From the NCBI GenBank assembly GCA_050179135.1, contig JBFXFK010000191.1, positions 1 to 9,197 of the forward strand: a DNA stretch of 9,197 nucleotides. Reading direction: 5' to 3'. Of the stretch, positions 1 through 6,594 are shown one piece after another (the first letter of the stretch is position 1; each line of letters begins with the position of its first letter). This DNA is from UBA4064 sp050179135 (lineage in GTDB: Bacteria > Desulfobacterota > Desulfobacteria > Desulfobacterales > Desulfatirhabdiaceae). Under the pieces are notes generated by a model. It ran no database searches. It was not told the DNA's origin and saw only the letters and a list, made by a program, of their open reading frames with translations. The position numbers were made by a program, and so were the translations under genes.

Positions 1-896
1 CGGGTCATGCGAATACCGGCCACCACATCCTCGCCCTGGGCATTGGGCAGATAATCGCCCTCGATCCGCCTTTCGCCGGTCGAGCCGTTCCGGGTCATGG
101 CCACACCGGTCGCGCTGTTGTCTCCCAGGTTTCCAAAGACCATGGTGACAATGCTGACCGCGGTTCCCAGATCGTGGGGAATGCCGGCTGCATTGCGGTA
201 ATCGATGGCCCGTTTGCCGTTCCAGCTTTTAAAAACCGCCTTGGTGGCCAAATGCAGTTGTTCCAATGGGTCGACAGGAAAATCACGCTTGGCATGCCTG
301 CGGAAAATCTGTTTGAATTCAGCAGTGATTCGTTCCCAGTCATATGCCGTCAAATCGGCATCATTCAGGACTCCGGCATTTTTTCGGACTTCCTGGATCA
401 CCTCTTCAAAGGGTTCATCTGGTGCGCCCATAACCACGGTTCCAAACATCTGTATCAGGCGGCGGTAGGCATCAAACACAAACCGTTCATCACCGGTCAG
501 ATGAATCATGCCCTGCGCTGTTTCATCGTTCAGGCCGATGTTCAATACGGTGTCCATCATGCCGGGCATGGAAAATTTGGCGCCGGACCGGCAGGACACC
601 AGAAGCGGATGATCGGACCGGCCAAATTCCTTTCCGGTCTTGTTTTCCAGAATTTTCATCGCGGAATCGATCTGATCCCACAAGCCATCCGGTATCACGC
701 CGCCTTTTGCCAAAAACTGGTTGCATGCTTCTGTGGTAATGGTAAATCCGGGAGGTACGGGTACGCCCAGTCTGGCCATTTCCGCCAGATTGGCGCCTTT
801 CCCACCCAACAGACCTTTGACCGCCTCCCAGTCACCCCCGGCAGCAGCCTGAATTGCATCTACCTCATCAAACAGATAAACCCATTTTGTTGTCAT
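1..896 (-). CDS. ppdK: Pyruvate, phosphate dikinase, N-terminal part (3' end outside window)
   Basis: Cytosolic enzyme that interconverts pyruvate + ATP + Pi and PEP + AMP + PPi, used in gluconeogenesis or PPi-linked glycolysis. About 298 codons are visible of a family usually near 870-910 residues, covering the ATP-grasp nucleotide-binding domain. The protein starts MTTKWVYLFD. Family landmarks are GGKGANLAEM (about 31-40, ATP-site lysine), VSCRSGAKFSMPGMMDTVLN (about 100-119, phosphate-binding arginine), a GTAVSIVTMVFGN segment (about 244-256) and NAQGEDVVAG (about 285-294). The ATG at 896-894 is preceded by GAGGA with a 6-nt spacer, which supports this start. The frame is open to the window edge, so the phosphohistidine and PEP/pyruvate domains lie outside. 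It is downstream of, and 104 nt from, the Fe-S gene on the same strand. The identification is firm; co-transcription with the upstream gene is inference. Confidence 0.96.
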   Translation of the reverse strand, partial: MTTKWVYLFDEVDAIQAAAGGDWEAVKGLLGGKGANLAEMARLGVPVPPGFTITTEACNQFLAKGGVIPDGLWDQIDSAMKILENKTGKEFGRSDHPLLVSCRSGAKFSMPGMMDTVLNIGLNDETAQGMIHLTGDERFVFDAYRRLIQMFGTVVMGAPDEPFEEVIQEVRKNAGVLNDADLTAYDWERITAEFKQIFRRHAKRDFPVDPLEQLHLATKAVFKSWNGKRAIDYRNAAGIPHDLGTAVSIVTMVFGNLGDNSATGVAMTRNGSTGERRIEGDYLPNAQGEDVVAGIRMT

Positions 897-1000
897 ATGT
901 CATCCTCACTTTTTAGATGATTGAAGTGCATGATTTGACGGGGCGTCTCCAGACATAAAAATGACTTTACTGCATTATCTTTCAGCCTTCCCCCTTCAGC

Positions 1001-2065
1001 CTAAATCATTCCTCTTTCCTGAGCCATGTTCATATAGGTTTCAACCACATTTCTTGGGGGGGTCCACTGTTCCGGGCCGGGTTTTTCACGCAACTGGATT
1101 GCATCAAAATTGCATGCCGTGACACATAACCCGCAGCCAATACATCGCCCGGCTTCAACCCGGGCGACATCGTCAACAACAATGGCCTTCATCTGACATC
1201 GCTCGGCGCACAGGCCGCAGCCGGTACAATCCGAAGCCAGAACTTCTGCAAAATAATTGGTGTGAACCCATTTGGCCGGCTCATCCATCCGGTTGAGGTT
1301 TTTCAGAATCTGACAGCAGCAGCCACAGCACATGCAAATGTTGGACGGTTTTTGGGAATTGCCCGGTTGAAGAACCAGTCCGGCTTCCAGACCTTTGGCC
1401 AGAATATCCAGAGCTTCGGACTGGGTGATATCCCGGCCCAGACCATTTTGTTCATAATAATAGGCGCCGCTTCCAAACGTCAGGCATACTTCGATGGGCT
1501 TTCCACAGCCCTTTCCCACCATTTTGTGCTCGGTTCGGCAGATGCAGGGGCATACGACAATCTTGGATTGGCTTTTGATAATTTTTTCGGCCGCATCATA
1601 GGGCATGGTCCGCATTTCTGCCGATATGCTTTGCGAAACCGGAATGACACGAAGCTGTTTGGTTTTTGTCGCGCTCCAGGCCTTTTCCATCAAATCCGGG
1701 CAATATTCATTGAAGAGTTGAATCAGTTCCTCATCCAGGCTGTTGACATGATACTCCCAGATGCCCACCACAAACTGGGCGGCCATATAGTGATGGACGC
1801 CACCTTTTCCAGAACGGTAAATCAGGCCTTTTTTCGACATGTCGAAAAGAATCGGTGAAAGTTCTGCTTCTGTCATTCCTGCACGCCCGGCAATTGCCGA
1901 TACCGGTTCCGGCATCATGATCAGATGCGCCGCAATACGGGCTTCCAGTGGTGTAAACAGCTTTTTCAGAATTTTAAGTTCAATACCCGATTCCGTTGCG
2001 GGATATCCGGCCGGCAGGTTGTCCAGGTGAACAGCCAGACGCTTGTAAACATCCATATCTTCCAT
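1001..2065 (-). CDS. Winged-helix/cysteine-rich protein with two C-terminal [4Fe-4S] ferredoxin motifs
   Basis: 354 residues from the ATG at 2065. This start has TTGGAG 9 nt upstream and is preferred to an in-frame TTG at 2095, which has no good ribosome site. Residues about 28-95 look like a winged helix (LTRs such as TPLEARIAAHLIM, then EPVSAIAGRAGMTEAELS and a GLIYRSGKGGVHHY wing). The middle contains VCPCICR (C172, C174, C176), then C187 and C194, then CMCCGCCC (C244-C251). The C-terminus has two classical motifs, C280/C283/C286/C290 and C308/C311/C314/C318, each expected to carry a [4Fe-4S] cluster. No signal peptide or membrane segment is seen, so it should be cytosolic. Similar wHTH/ferredoxin proteins are familiar from sulfate reducers, but I know of no assigned reaction. 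It could be an electron carrier or a redox-sensing regulator. The acyl-CoA dehydrogenase gene ends 130 nt upstream and ppdK follows. Confidence 0.88.
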   Translation of the reverse strand: MEDMDVYKRLAVHLDNLPAGYPATESGIELKILKKLFTPLEARIAAHLIMMPEPVSAIAGRAGMTEAELSPILFDMSKKGLIYRSGKGGVHHYMAAQFVVGIWEYHVNSLDEELIQLFNEYCPDLMEKAWSATKTKQLRVIPVSQSISAEMRTMPYDAAEKIIKSQSKIVVCPCICRTEHKMVGKGCGKPIEVCLTFGSGAYYYEQNGLGRDITQSEALDILAKGLEAGLVLQPGNSQKPSNICMCCGCCCQILKNLNRMDEPAKWVHTNYFAEVLASDCTGCGLCAERCQMKAIVVDDVARVEAGRCIGCGLCVTACNFDAIQLREKPGPEQWTPPRNVVETYMNMAQERGMI

Positions 2066-2157
2066 GTAAAACGTCTCCAAAATGGGAAATTTCAAAATGA
2101 CGGTACCCGTCTGTCATTTGTATCATTTTCAGAAAATAGTTTTTGAGATATTCTGAA

Positions 2158-2173
2158 ATTTCAAATTTGAAAT
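2158..2173. promoter_or_regulatory. Perfect 16-bp palindrome, possible operator
   Basis: ATTTCAAATTTGAAAT is exactly self-complementary. It lies in the 130-nt gap upstream of the winged-helix Fe-S gene and downstream of the acyl-CoA dehydrogenase stop. It is flanked by TCTGAAAT at 2152-2159 and again at 2173-2180, and by TTTCAGAA at 2127-2134, which is inverted with respect to TTCTGAAA at 2151-2158. This fits a dimeric regulator site for the Fe-S gene, perhaps autoregulation by its own winged helix. The AT-rich composition makes chance palindromes more likely. Confidence 0.4.
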
Positions 2174-2195
2174 CTGAAATACCATAATCCCGGCA

Positions 2196-3893
2196 TCAAG
2201 GATTCATTTCATACGCATCCTTCAACGGTTCGACATCATTTTGCCATACCCGGTCAAAGCGTCCGGAATCCGTAACCGGCTTTTTGATCATGTCGAGGCA
2301 AAGGGCCATCTGTTTGTCCGTGCTGCTGGGTTTGGAATAAATCTGAAGCGCAAATTTTGAAAAATCCCGCACCATGAAATCAAATATCTGATCCACCAGA
2401 TCATCCGGTACATTCTGAATCCGGGCATTTTCAATGATCAACTGGCCATAGGCCACCAGGGTGAACAACTCCCCCAGACTCAACAGAAAATCGATATCTT
2501 TGGATTGTGCCTGATCCGGTGTTGCCGTCAGCAAAAATCTTTTCAGGGATTCGATCTGGGATTTGAACACATGGATATTGGGCAGATTCATGCTGTTATA
2601 GGCCAGGCTGAAATCATGGAACCGGATTTTTCCCAGTCCCCGGGTCGGGCCCTGCCGGAACAGAAATTCATCGTGAGCCGCATCATCCCGTCTGGGAATA
2701 TCCGGAAAGCTGTCCGGATTGAAAAAATAATTGGCCATGAATTTGATAATCAGCGCCATATTCACATGAACCGTGCCTTCCAGCTTGGGAAGCGCACGAA
2801 TATCCCGTGCCGCCATTTCAAAAAAGGTGTCTTTTTCAAAACCCTTTGCAGCGATGACATCCCAGATCAGATTGATGACTTCTTCACCCTGGGTCGTAAC
2901 CTTCATCTTGACCATGGGGTTGAACAGCAGGTACCTCCGGTCTGTATCCGAGGCGCTTCGCATGTAGTCAGATGCGCGCGAGGCAAACAGTTTCATGGCC
3001 ATCAGCCGGGCATATGCATCCACAAACAACTGCCGGACATGGGGAAAATCCGTAACCGCCCTGTTGTACAGCCTGCGGTTGGCGGCATGCCGGATGGCTT
3101 CGTAGAATGCATGGGTACAGATGCCGATGGAGGCCCATCCCAGATTGAATTTTCCCACATTGATGGTGTTCAGGGCGGAATCCCAGGCATCCTGTCCTTT
3201 TGACAGGATATCGGATTCCGTGACCGGATAGCTGTGCAGCGCATATTCAGCCACATAATTTTGTGAATTGACGACATTTTTGACGCATTCATAATTGGGG
3301 TGAGTGGATTCGACCGCAAAAAACACATACTCGTTTGAATCCGCCAGTTTGCCAAACGTGGACACCAGGGCGGCCTGGTTGGCATTACCGATATAGTATT
3401 TTCCGCCGTCGGCCCGATAATCGCCGTCCGCGATTTCGGTCAGGGTCATCTCACTGGAATACAGGTCTGCGCCATGGGCCTTTTCAGACAGGCCAAAGGC
3501 AAAGATACTGCCATTCTTTAGAAGATCGCCGGTTTTTTGCTTTACAGATGTGTTGGGGCTCATCCATATGGGTCCCAGCCCCAGAATCGTTACCTGCCAG
3601 GTGTACCAGTATGGCAGGCCATAAAACCCCAGAATTTCATTGAAGTCGCAATTGCGGCAGGTGTCCCACCGGCATGCGCTGTCCCCGTAGGCCGGGGGTG
3701 TCAGGAGATTGAAAAATATGTTGTTTTCTTTCAGAAATTCCAGAAAATCCGCATACCACACCCGTTCATGGTCATCGTGCTTGATGCGGCTTTTACCTTT
3801 ATTTTCAAAAAACGCTATTGTTTTCAACATGATCTGCCGGGATGGCTCGTCGAGATGGTCAAATCGGGTGGTTCGGGGATTCAACAGATTCAT
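2196..3893 (-). CDS. Acyl-CoA dehydrogenase-like flavoprotein
   Basis: 565 residues from the ATG at 3893, which has AAAAGGA with a 5-nt spacer. The open frame continues to 4022, but those 43 extra codons have no ribosome site and a basic, non-conserved-looking composition, so they are left out. Members of this family oxidise acyl-CoA thioesters to 2-enoyl-CoA with FAD and pass electrons to ETF. Landmarks are FAFGLSEKAHGADL (about 131-144, the usual flavin/substrate segment), a mid-protein beta domain, a C-terminal helical domain from about 245, and ARDIRALPKLEGT (about 362-374), where E372 sits at the classical catalytic-base position. It is much longer than typical enzymes of about 380-400 residues, with an extra C-terminal part (about 395-565) and an N-terminal C74/C79/C82 cluster. 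The substrate cannot be told from sequence. The neighbouring Fe-S gene suggests, but does not prove, a shared redox role. Confidence 0.88.
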   Translation of the reverse strand: MNLLNPRTTRFDHLDEPSRQIMLKTIAFFENKGKSRIKHDDHERVWYADFLEFLKENNIFFNLLTPPAYGDSACRWDTCRNCDFNEILGFYGLPYWYTWQVTILGLGPIWMSPNTSVKQKTGDLLKNGSIFAFGLSEKAHGADLYSSEMTLTEIADGDYRADGGKYYIGNANQAALVSTFGKLADSNEYVFFAVESTHPNYECVKNVVNSQNYVAEYALHSYPVTESDILSKGQDAWDSALNTINVGKFNLGWASIGICTHAFYEAIRHAANRRLYNRAVTDFPHVRQLFVDAYARLMAMKLFASRASDYMRSASDTDRRYLLFNPMVKMKVTTQGEEVINLIWDVIAAKGFEKDTFFEMAARDIRALPKLEGTVHVNMALIIKFMANYFFNPDSFPDIPRRDDAAHDEFLFRQGPTRGLGKIRFHDFSLAYNSMNLPNIHVFKSQIESLKRFLLTATPDQAQSKDIDFLLSLGELFTLVAYGQLIIENARIQNVPDDLVDQIFDFMVRDFSKFALQIYSKPSSTDKQMALCLDMIKKPVTDSGRFDRVWQNDVEPLKDAYEMNP

Positions 3894-3927
3894 AAATATC
3901 CTTTTGTTCAGATGGCAGTTGTTAACA

Positions 3928-3951
3928 CCTTCGGGGTGAAACCCCGGAAGG
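3928..3951 (-). repeat. Hairpin in the gap between permease and acyl-CoA dehydrogenase genes
   Basis: The arms CCTTCGGGGT and ACCCCGGAAGG pair around a GAA loop, with a single bulged base. It lies in the 129-nt gap after the permease stop and 35 nt before the dehydrogenase start. No run of T follows it on the minus strand, so it is not a classical intrinsic terminator. It could set mRNA processing or partial attenuation, which is inference. Confidence 0.45.
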
Positions 3952-4022
3952 ATCGCACCGGCCCGCTTCAGACAGGCAGTGATTCTAAACAGTCTTTTAC
4001 GGAACAATCTCCGGATAATCAA

Positions 4023-4916
4023 CTACTTCTTTACCACCAGTCCCACACCTGCCAGAAGCAGCAGTGACCCGGCATAGCCCAGTGCCGTGATGTTTTCCGG
4101 ATCCATCCAGGTTACGTGCATTCTGGATAATACCGCGGCAACGGCAAGTGTTATCAACGGATTCAGAACAATGATGGCGCTGACCTGATTGGCAGGCAAT
4201 ACCTTCAATGCCTCGGAAAGTGCTCCGTAGGCGATCAGCGTGTTGGCGCCCATAAACAGCAGCACCGCCCAGTCGATCCAGGATAACAGAACCAGTTCAT
4301 GCAGATCCATTTTGGGAAAAAAGAACAGGGACGCGACAACATAGATCAGCAGATTGGTTTGCAGCGGTGTCCACAGGCGCAGAAGAAGCTTTTGACAGAC
4401 CGCATATACGGCCCAGGATACCGCAGCAAAAATGACCCACAGATTGCCTTTGAAATACGCATCCTGTGTGACAATCAGGTTTGAAATCTGGTCCTGGTAA
4501 AACAGGATGAAGCCCAAAAATGCAATCAAAAATCCGGTTTTCTGAATTCGTGTCAGTTTTTCCTTGAAGTACACCACGCCGATAATGGCCACCATCAGGG
4601 GGGATAACTGAATCAGAATCTGAACATTTGACGGAGATGTCAGATCAAGTCCGATTGTGAACCCGTAATAATTGCCTGCCAGGGCCAGACCGGCCAGAAT
4701 TCCCAGAATCGGGGGGGTTTTTAATATGATCAGGGTTTTTGGGCTTCTTATTGCAAAATAGACAGCCAGAAAGAGAAACGAAAACATGAAGCGAAACCAG
4801 ATGATGGTATGAACACTGAGCGTCCGGAGCGAAAATTTTAAAAAAATGGCCAGAACGCCCCATAGGAACACCGTCATGCTGATCATGATGAGCCCGCGGG
4901 AATGAGAAGAAATCAA
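4023..4916 (-). CDS. EamA/DMT-superfamily inner-membrane permease
   Basis: 297 residues, almost entirely hydrophobic, with about ten membrane helices in two repeats (about 10-140 and 158-296). This is the normal length and layout for 10-TMS drug/metabolite transporters. Typical features are the MTVFLWGVLAIFLKFSL first helix, a helix-4 region NYYGFTIGLDLTSPSNVQIL, PLMVAIIGVVYFKEKLT near the end of repeat 1, and PANQVSAIIVLNPLITLAVA in repeat 2. Such proteins export or import small metabolites, but the substrate cannot be inferred. The best start is an unusual TTG at 4916-4914 because AAAGGA lies 8 nt upstream; the ATG ten codons later lacks a ribosome site. It is the first gene of the minus-strand block, and the next gene starts 129 nt beyond its stop. 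Confidence 0.92.
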   Translation of the reverse strand: MISSHSRGLIMISMTVFLWGVLAIFLKFSLRTLSVHTIIWFRFMFSFLFLAVYFAIRSPKTLIILKTPPILGILAGLALAGNYYGFTIGLDLTSPSNVQILIQLSPLMVAIIGVVYFKEKLTRIQKTGFLIAFLGFILFYQDQISNLIVTQDAYFKGNLWVIFAAVSWAVYAVCQKLLLRLWTPLQTNLLIYVVASLFFFPKMDLHELVLLSWIDWAVLLFMGANTLIAYGALSEALKVLPANQVSAIIVLNPLITLAVAAVLSRMHVTWMDPENITALGYAGSLLLLAGVGLVVKK

Positions 4917-4924
4917 AATTGGCT

Positions 4925-4930
4925 TCCTTT
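4925..4930 (-). promoter_or_regulatory. Ribosome binding site deciding a TTG start
   Basis: On the minus strand AAAGGA is followed by 8 nt and then TTG at 4916. The downstream in-frame ATG (about codon 11) follows CCCGCGGGCTCATC, which has no purine-rich site. This supports initiation at TTG for the EamA gene. Confidence 0.6.
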
Positions 4931-4969
4931 ATGAGGAGAGAGCGGTTAACCAGTCATTATATATAATCA

Positions 4970-4996
4970 TTGACAAAATCAGGCATGCAGTTTAAT
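4970..4996 (+). promoter_or_regulatory. Probable sigma70 promoter of selC
   Basis: TTGACA (4970-4975) matches the -35 consensus exactly. TTTAAT (4991-4996) is one base from the -10 consensus, but the spacer is 15 nt, shorter than the optimum of 17. The expected start near 5003 would give a leader of about ten bases before the tRNA at 5014, as is usual for tRNA genes. An ATTATATATAAT palindrome at 4956-4967 just upstream could serve as a -10 for the divergent permease gene, but no matching -35 is seen. Confidence 0.5.
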
Positions 4997-5013
4997 TTGA
5001 CGACAATTTTTAC

Positions 5014-5111
5014 GGAAGTGCGCAGCTCACTGGTGGGGCTCCCGGACTTCAAATCCGGTGTGGGGCGCTAATACCGTCCCGGGTGGGTTCGATTCCCATG
5101 CACTTCCGCCA
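5014..5111 (+). tRNA. selC: tRNA-Sec (anticodon TCA)
   Basis: Decodes UGA as selenocysteine with SelB; it is charged with serine and converted by SelA. The 98-nt gene has the long 8-bp acceptor stem diagnostic of tRNA-Sec (GGAAGTGC with GCACTTCC). Its anticodon arm is CCGGA / CTTCAAA / TCCGG, containing TCA. It has a long variable arm whose stem GGGGCG pairs with CGTCCC (one G-T), a T arm GTGGG TTCGATT CCCAT, discriminator G and an encoded CCA (5109-5111). Six Ts follow directly at 5112-5117 and may help termination. No selA, selB or selD is in the window, and none of the genes here needs an in-frame UGA. The gene implies that selenoproteins are made elsewhere in the genome. Confidence 0.97.
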
Positions 5112-5335
5112 TTTTTTGACATCCGTAACCAACATCCTCAAGAAATCTCCCCTGATTCACATCCATATCAAAAAAAAACTTCTTTTCGAAGGATAAGCTG
5201 TTGCATGCCCTTACAAAAAGAAGCAGTGTTGACACGCAATTTAGCACAGGCATCCGCTGCGTGTAAATGCCCATTTCCATATGCCTGTATGTAAAAACAT
5301 CACTTTTTCGGATTTGCGGAAACAATGCAGACATT
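5112..5335. other. Gene-free stretch downstream of selC
   Basis: No credible gene is seen here. The only longer frames either overlap the tRNA antisense or lack a ribosome site. A nine-A run (5170-5178) next to CTTC-TTTTC-GAAG (5179-5191) would read on the minus strand as a 4-bp stem followed by Ts, too weak to call a terminator. A TTGACA at 5229-5234 has no acceptable -10 at the right spacing. The downstream gene's promoter probably lies in this stretch but I cannot place it. Confidence 0.6.
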
Positions 5336-5428
5336 GGTTTATCTGCAAGAGGGGCAAAGTGGCAGAGGCACAAAACCCGGCAAAATTGCATGGTCGCATG
5401 CTCCGCAACTGTCAGATAACCGGGAGGG
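5336..5428 (+). promoter_or_regulatory. Structured 5' leader, candidate cis-regulatory RNA
   Basis: GGTTTATCTG (5336-5345) pairs with CAGATAACC (5413-5421), leaving one bulged T and closing a domain of about 86 nt. Inside is a 5-bp hairpin GCATG-GTCG-CATGC (5388-5401). Other internal pairings are possible, such as GGGGCA (5351-5356) with TGCTCC (5399-5404). The 3' strand of the closing stem ends exactly where the ribosome site GGGAGGG (5422-5428) begins. An alternative stem CCCGG (5376-5380) with CCGGG (5420-5424) would both break the closing stem and cover the ribosome site. This is the geometry expected of a translational switch. I do not recognise the family; the CCGCAACTGT segment is only loosely like a cobalamin riboswitch. 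Confidence 0.45.
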
Positions 5429-5432
5429 ATCT

Positions 5433-6566
5433 ATGCCAGATTGGGATCACCTGAATCGACGGAATCAGGCCGATATCGAAAACCGGATTCTTCATGGTCT
5501 TTCCAGTGAATGGGATTCGGCGTCATGGGAAATTCAGGCCGATATTCGAAAAAAGCTGAAAAAGCCATTATTTGTATTGCGTGATTATTCCCGAAAATTG
5601 GGATACTGGGCTTTTGAGAATCAGGAAATCGGCATGAACCGGCAGTTTGCACTGACCCATTCCTGGAATGATATCCGTGAAGTGCTGTTTCATGAAATGG
5701 CCCATCAACTGGCGACCCAGGGCATGGGCGCCCGGCATGAACCTCCGCATGGCGTGACATTTCAAAAAGCCTGTCGGATTCTGAGAGCCAATCCGCAACC
5801 AACCGGACAATATATCCCGCTGAGCCGGCAGATCATGGATGGACAAACGGATGAGACCGACAAAACCCGGATGCGGATACAGAAACTGCTGGCTCTGGCG
5901 GAAAGCAGCAATGTGCATGAAGCCGAATCGGCCATGATGAAGGCCCATGAACTGATTGCAAAGGTTGAAATGGAACATGTCAGCCAAAACAGTCAACGGG
6001 ATTATTACAGTCTGTTTTTGGGACAGCCGGCGCTTCGGCATCTTCGGGAAGCGTATTCTCTGGCTCACCTGCTGAGGGATTTTTATTTTGTTCGATGCAT
6101 CTGGATTTCGGCCTATGTCCTGGAAAAAGGTAAAATGGGACGGGTTCTTGAAATCAGCGGCACAGCCAGAAATCTGCAAATTGCATCCTATGTATATGAA
6201 TTTATAAAACGATTCATCGATTTTGAATGGTCGGAATACAGCCGGGATAAAAAGCTGACCCTGCATCGGAAAAGTGATTTTGCATATGGGATATTGGCCG
6301 GTTTTCGGGCCAGGCTGGAAAAGAAACCCGATTCCACCGGGCATACAAAAAGCAGAAGCGGTTCTCTGGTTCCGATCGAAGACCGTCAACTGAAACAGTA
6401 TATCTCGGTGCGGTATCCCCATTTGAGATCATTCAGCCGAGGTGGCGGTTCCTGCAACCCCGGTGTGCTGTCAGACGGCAAAAACGTTGGCAAAAGACTC
6501 GTGATCCATCAGGGCATTACATCATCCACTTCGGATGGGGGGATCCGGTATTTGACGGAAAAATAG
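5433..6566 (+). CDS. SprT-like (HEMAH) metallopeptidase domain fused to DUF2786 protein
   Basis: 377 residues from the ATG at 5433, chosen because GGGAGGG lies 4 nt upstream; an earlier in-frame ATG at 5325 has no such site and would translate the structured leader. Residues 83-94 contain EVLFHEMAHQLA, a HEXXH zinc motif with H87, E88 and H91. HEPPHGVTF follows at about 102-110, where H106 is the likely third ligand as in SprT-type proteins. Residues about 146-184 match the DUF2786 pattern (RIQKLLALAESSNVHEAESA, then MMKAHELIAKVEM). A C-terminal alpha-rich part ends its fold near GILAGFRARLEKK (286-298), and the last 80 residues look low in structure. No signal peptide is seen, so it is probably cytosolic. 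The function is unknown; SprT relatives cleave DNA-protein crosslinks and DUF2786 is often phage-associated, so a DNA-linked role is only inference. It stands alone between selC and a convergent tsaD. Confidence 0.85.
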   Translation: MPDWDHLNRRNQADIENRILHGLSSEWDSASWEIQADIRKKLKKPLFVLRDYSRKLGYWAFENQEIGMNRQFALTHSWNDIREVLFHEMAHQLATQGMGARHEPPHGVTFQKACRILRANPQPTGQYIPLSRQIMDGQTDETDKTRMRIQKLLALAESSNVHEAESAMMKAHELIAKVEMEHVSQNSQRDYYSLFLGQPALRHLREAYSLAHLLRDFYFVRCIWISAYVLEKGKMGRVLEISGTARNLQIASYVYEFIKRFIDFEWSEYSRDKKLTLHRKSDFAYGILAGFRARLEKKPDSTGHTKSRSGSLVPIEDRQLKQYISVRYPHLRSFSRGGGSCNPGVLSDGKNVGKRLVIHQGITSSTSDGGIRYLTEK

Positions 6567-6594
6567 TCGTGAGAAATGAGTCGTGAGTCGTGAG
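6566..6594. repeat. Three copies of GTCGTGAG
   Basis: GTCGTGAG occurs at 6566-6573, 6580-6587 and 6587-6594, the first overlapping the stop codon of the HEMAH/DUF2786 gene and the last two adjoining. It is a small degenerate tandem repeat in the convergent intergenic gap. No coding role is seen. Confidence 0.7.

Noticed and set aside
174..920. Plus-strand 248-residue open frame
   Set aside because: It is antisense to ppdK, whose translation matches the family residue by residue; the frame is a shadow.
3894..4022. N-terminal extension of the acyl-CoA dehydrogenase
   Set aside because: It has no ribosome site, contains a strong hairpin, and the ATG at 3893 has AAAAGGA at ideal spacing.
5068..5391. 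Minus-strand 107-residue open frame over selC
   Set aside because: It reads antisense through the tRNA gene, ending HGNRTHPGRY, a common artefact of antisense tRNA translation, and has no ribosome site or family resemblance.
5371..5428. Complete cobalamin riboswitch
   Set aside because: CCCGG, AAAAT and CCGCAACTGT recall parts of the consensus, but the AGGGAA loop, the GCCACTG segment and the 3' B12 box are missing, and the ribosome site follows at once.
5014..5432. Integration site of a genomic island at selC
   Set aside because: No integrase gene and no repeated copy of the selC 3' end were seen in the downstream 4 kb.
5568..6422. Minus-strand 284-residue open frame
   Set aside because: It lies antisense to the HEMAH/DUF2786 gene, has no recognisable domain, and the plus-strand frame has a strong ribosome site and zinc motif.
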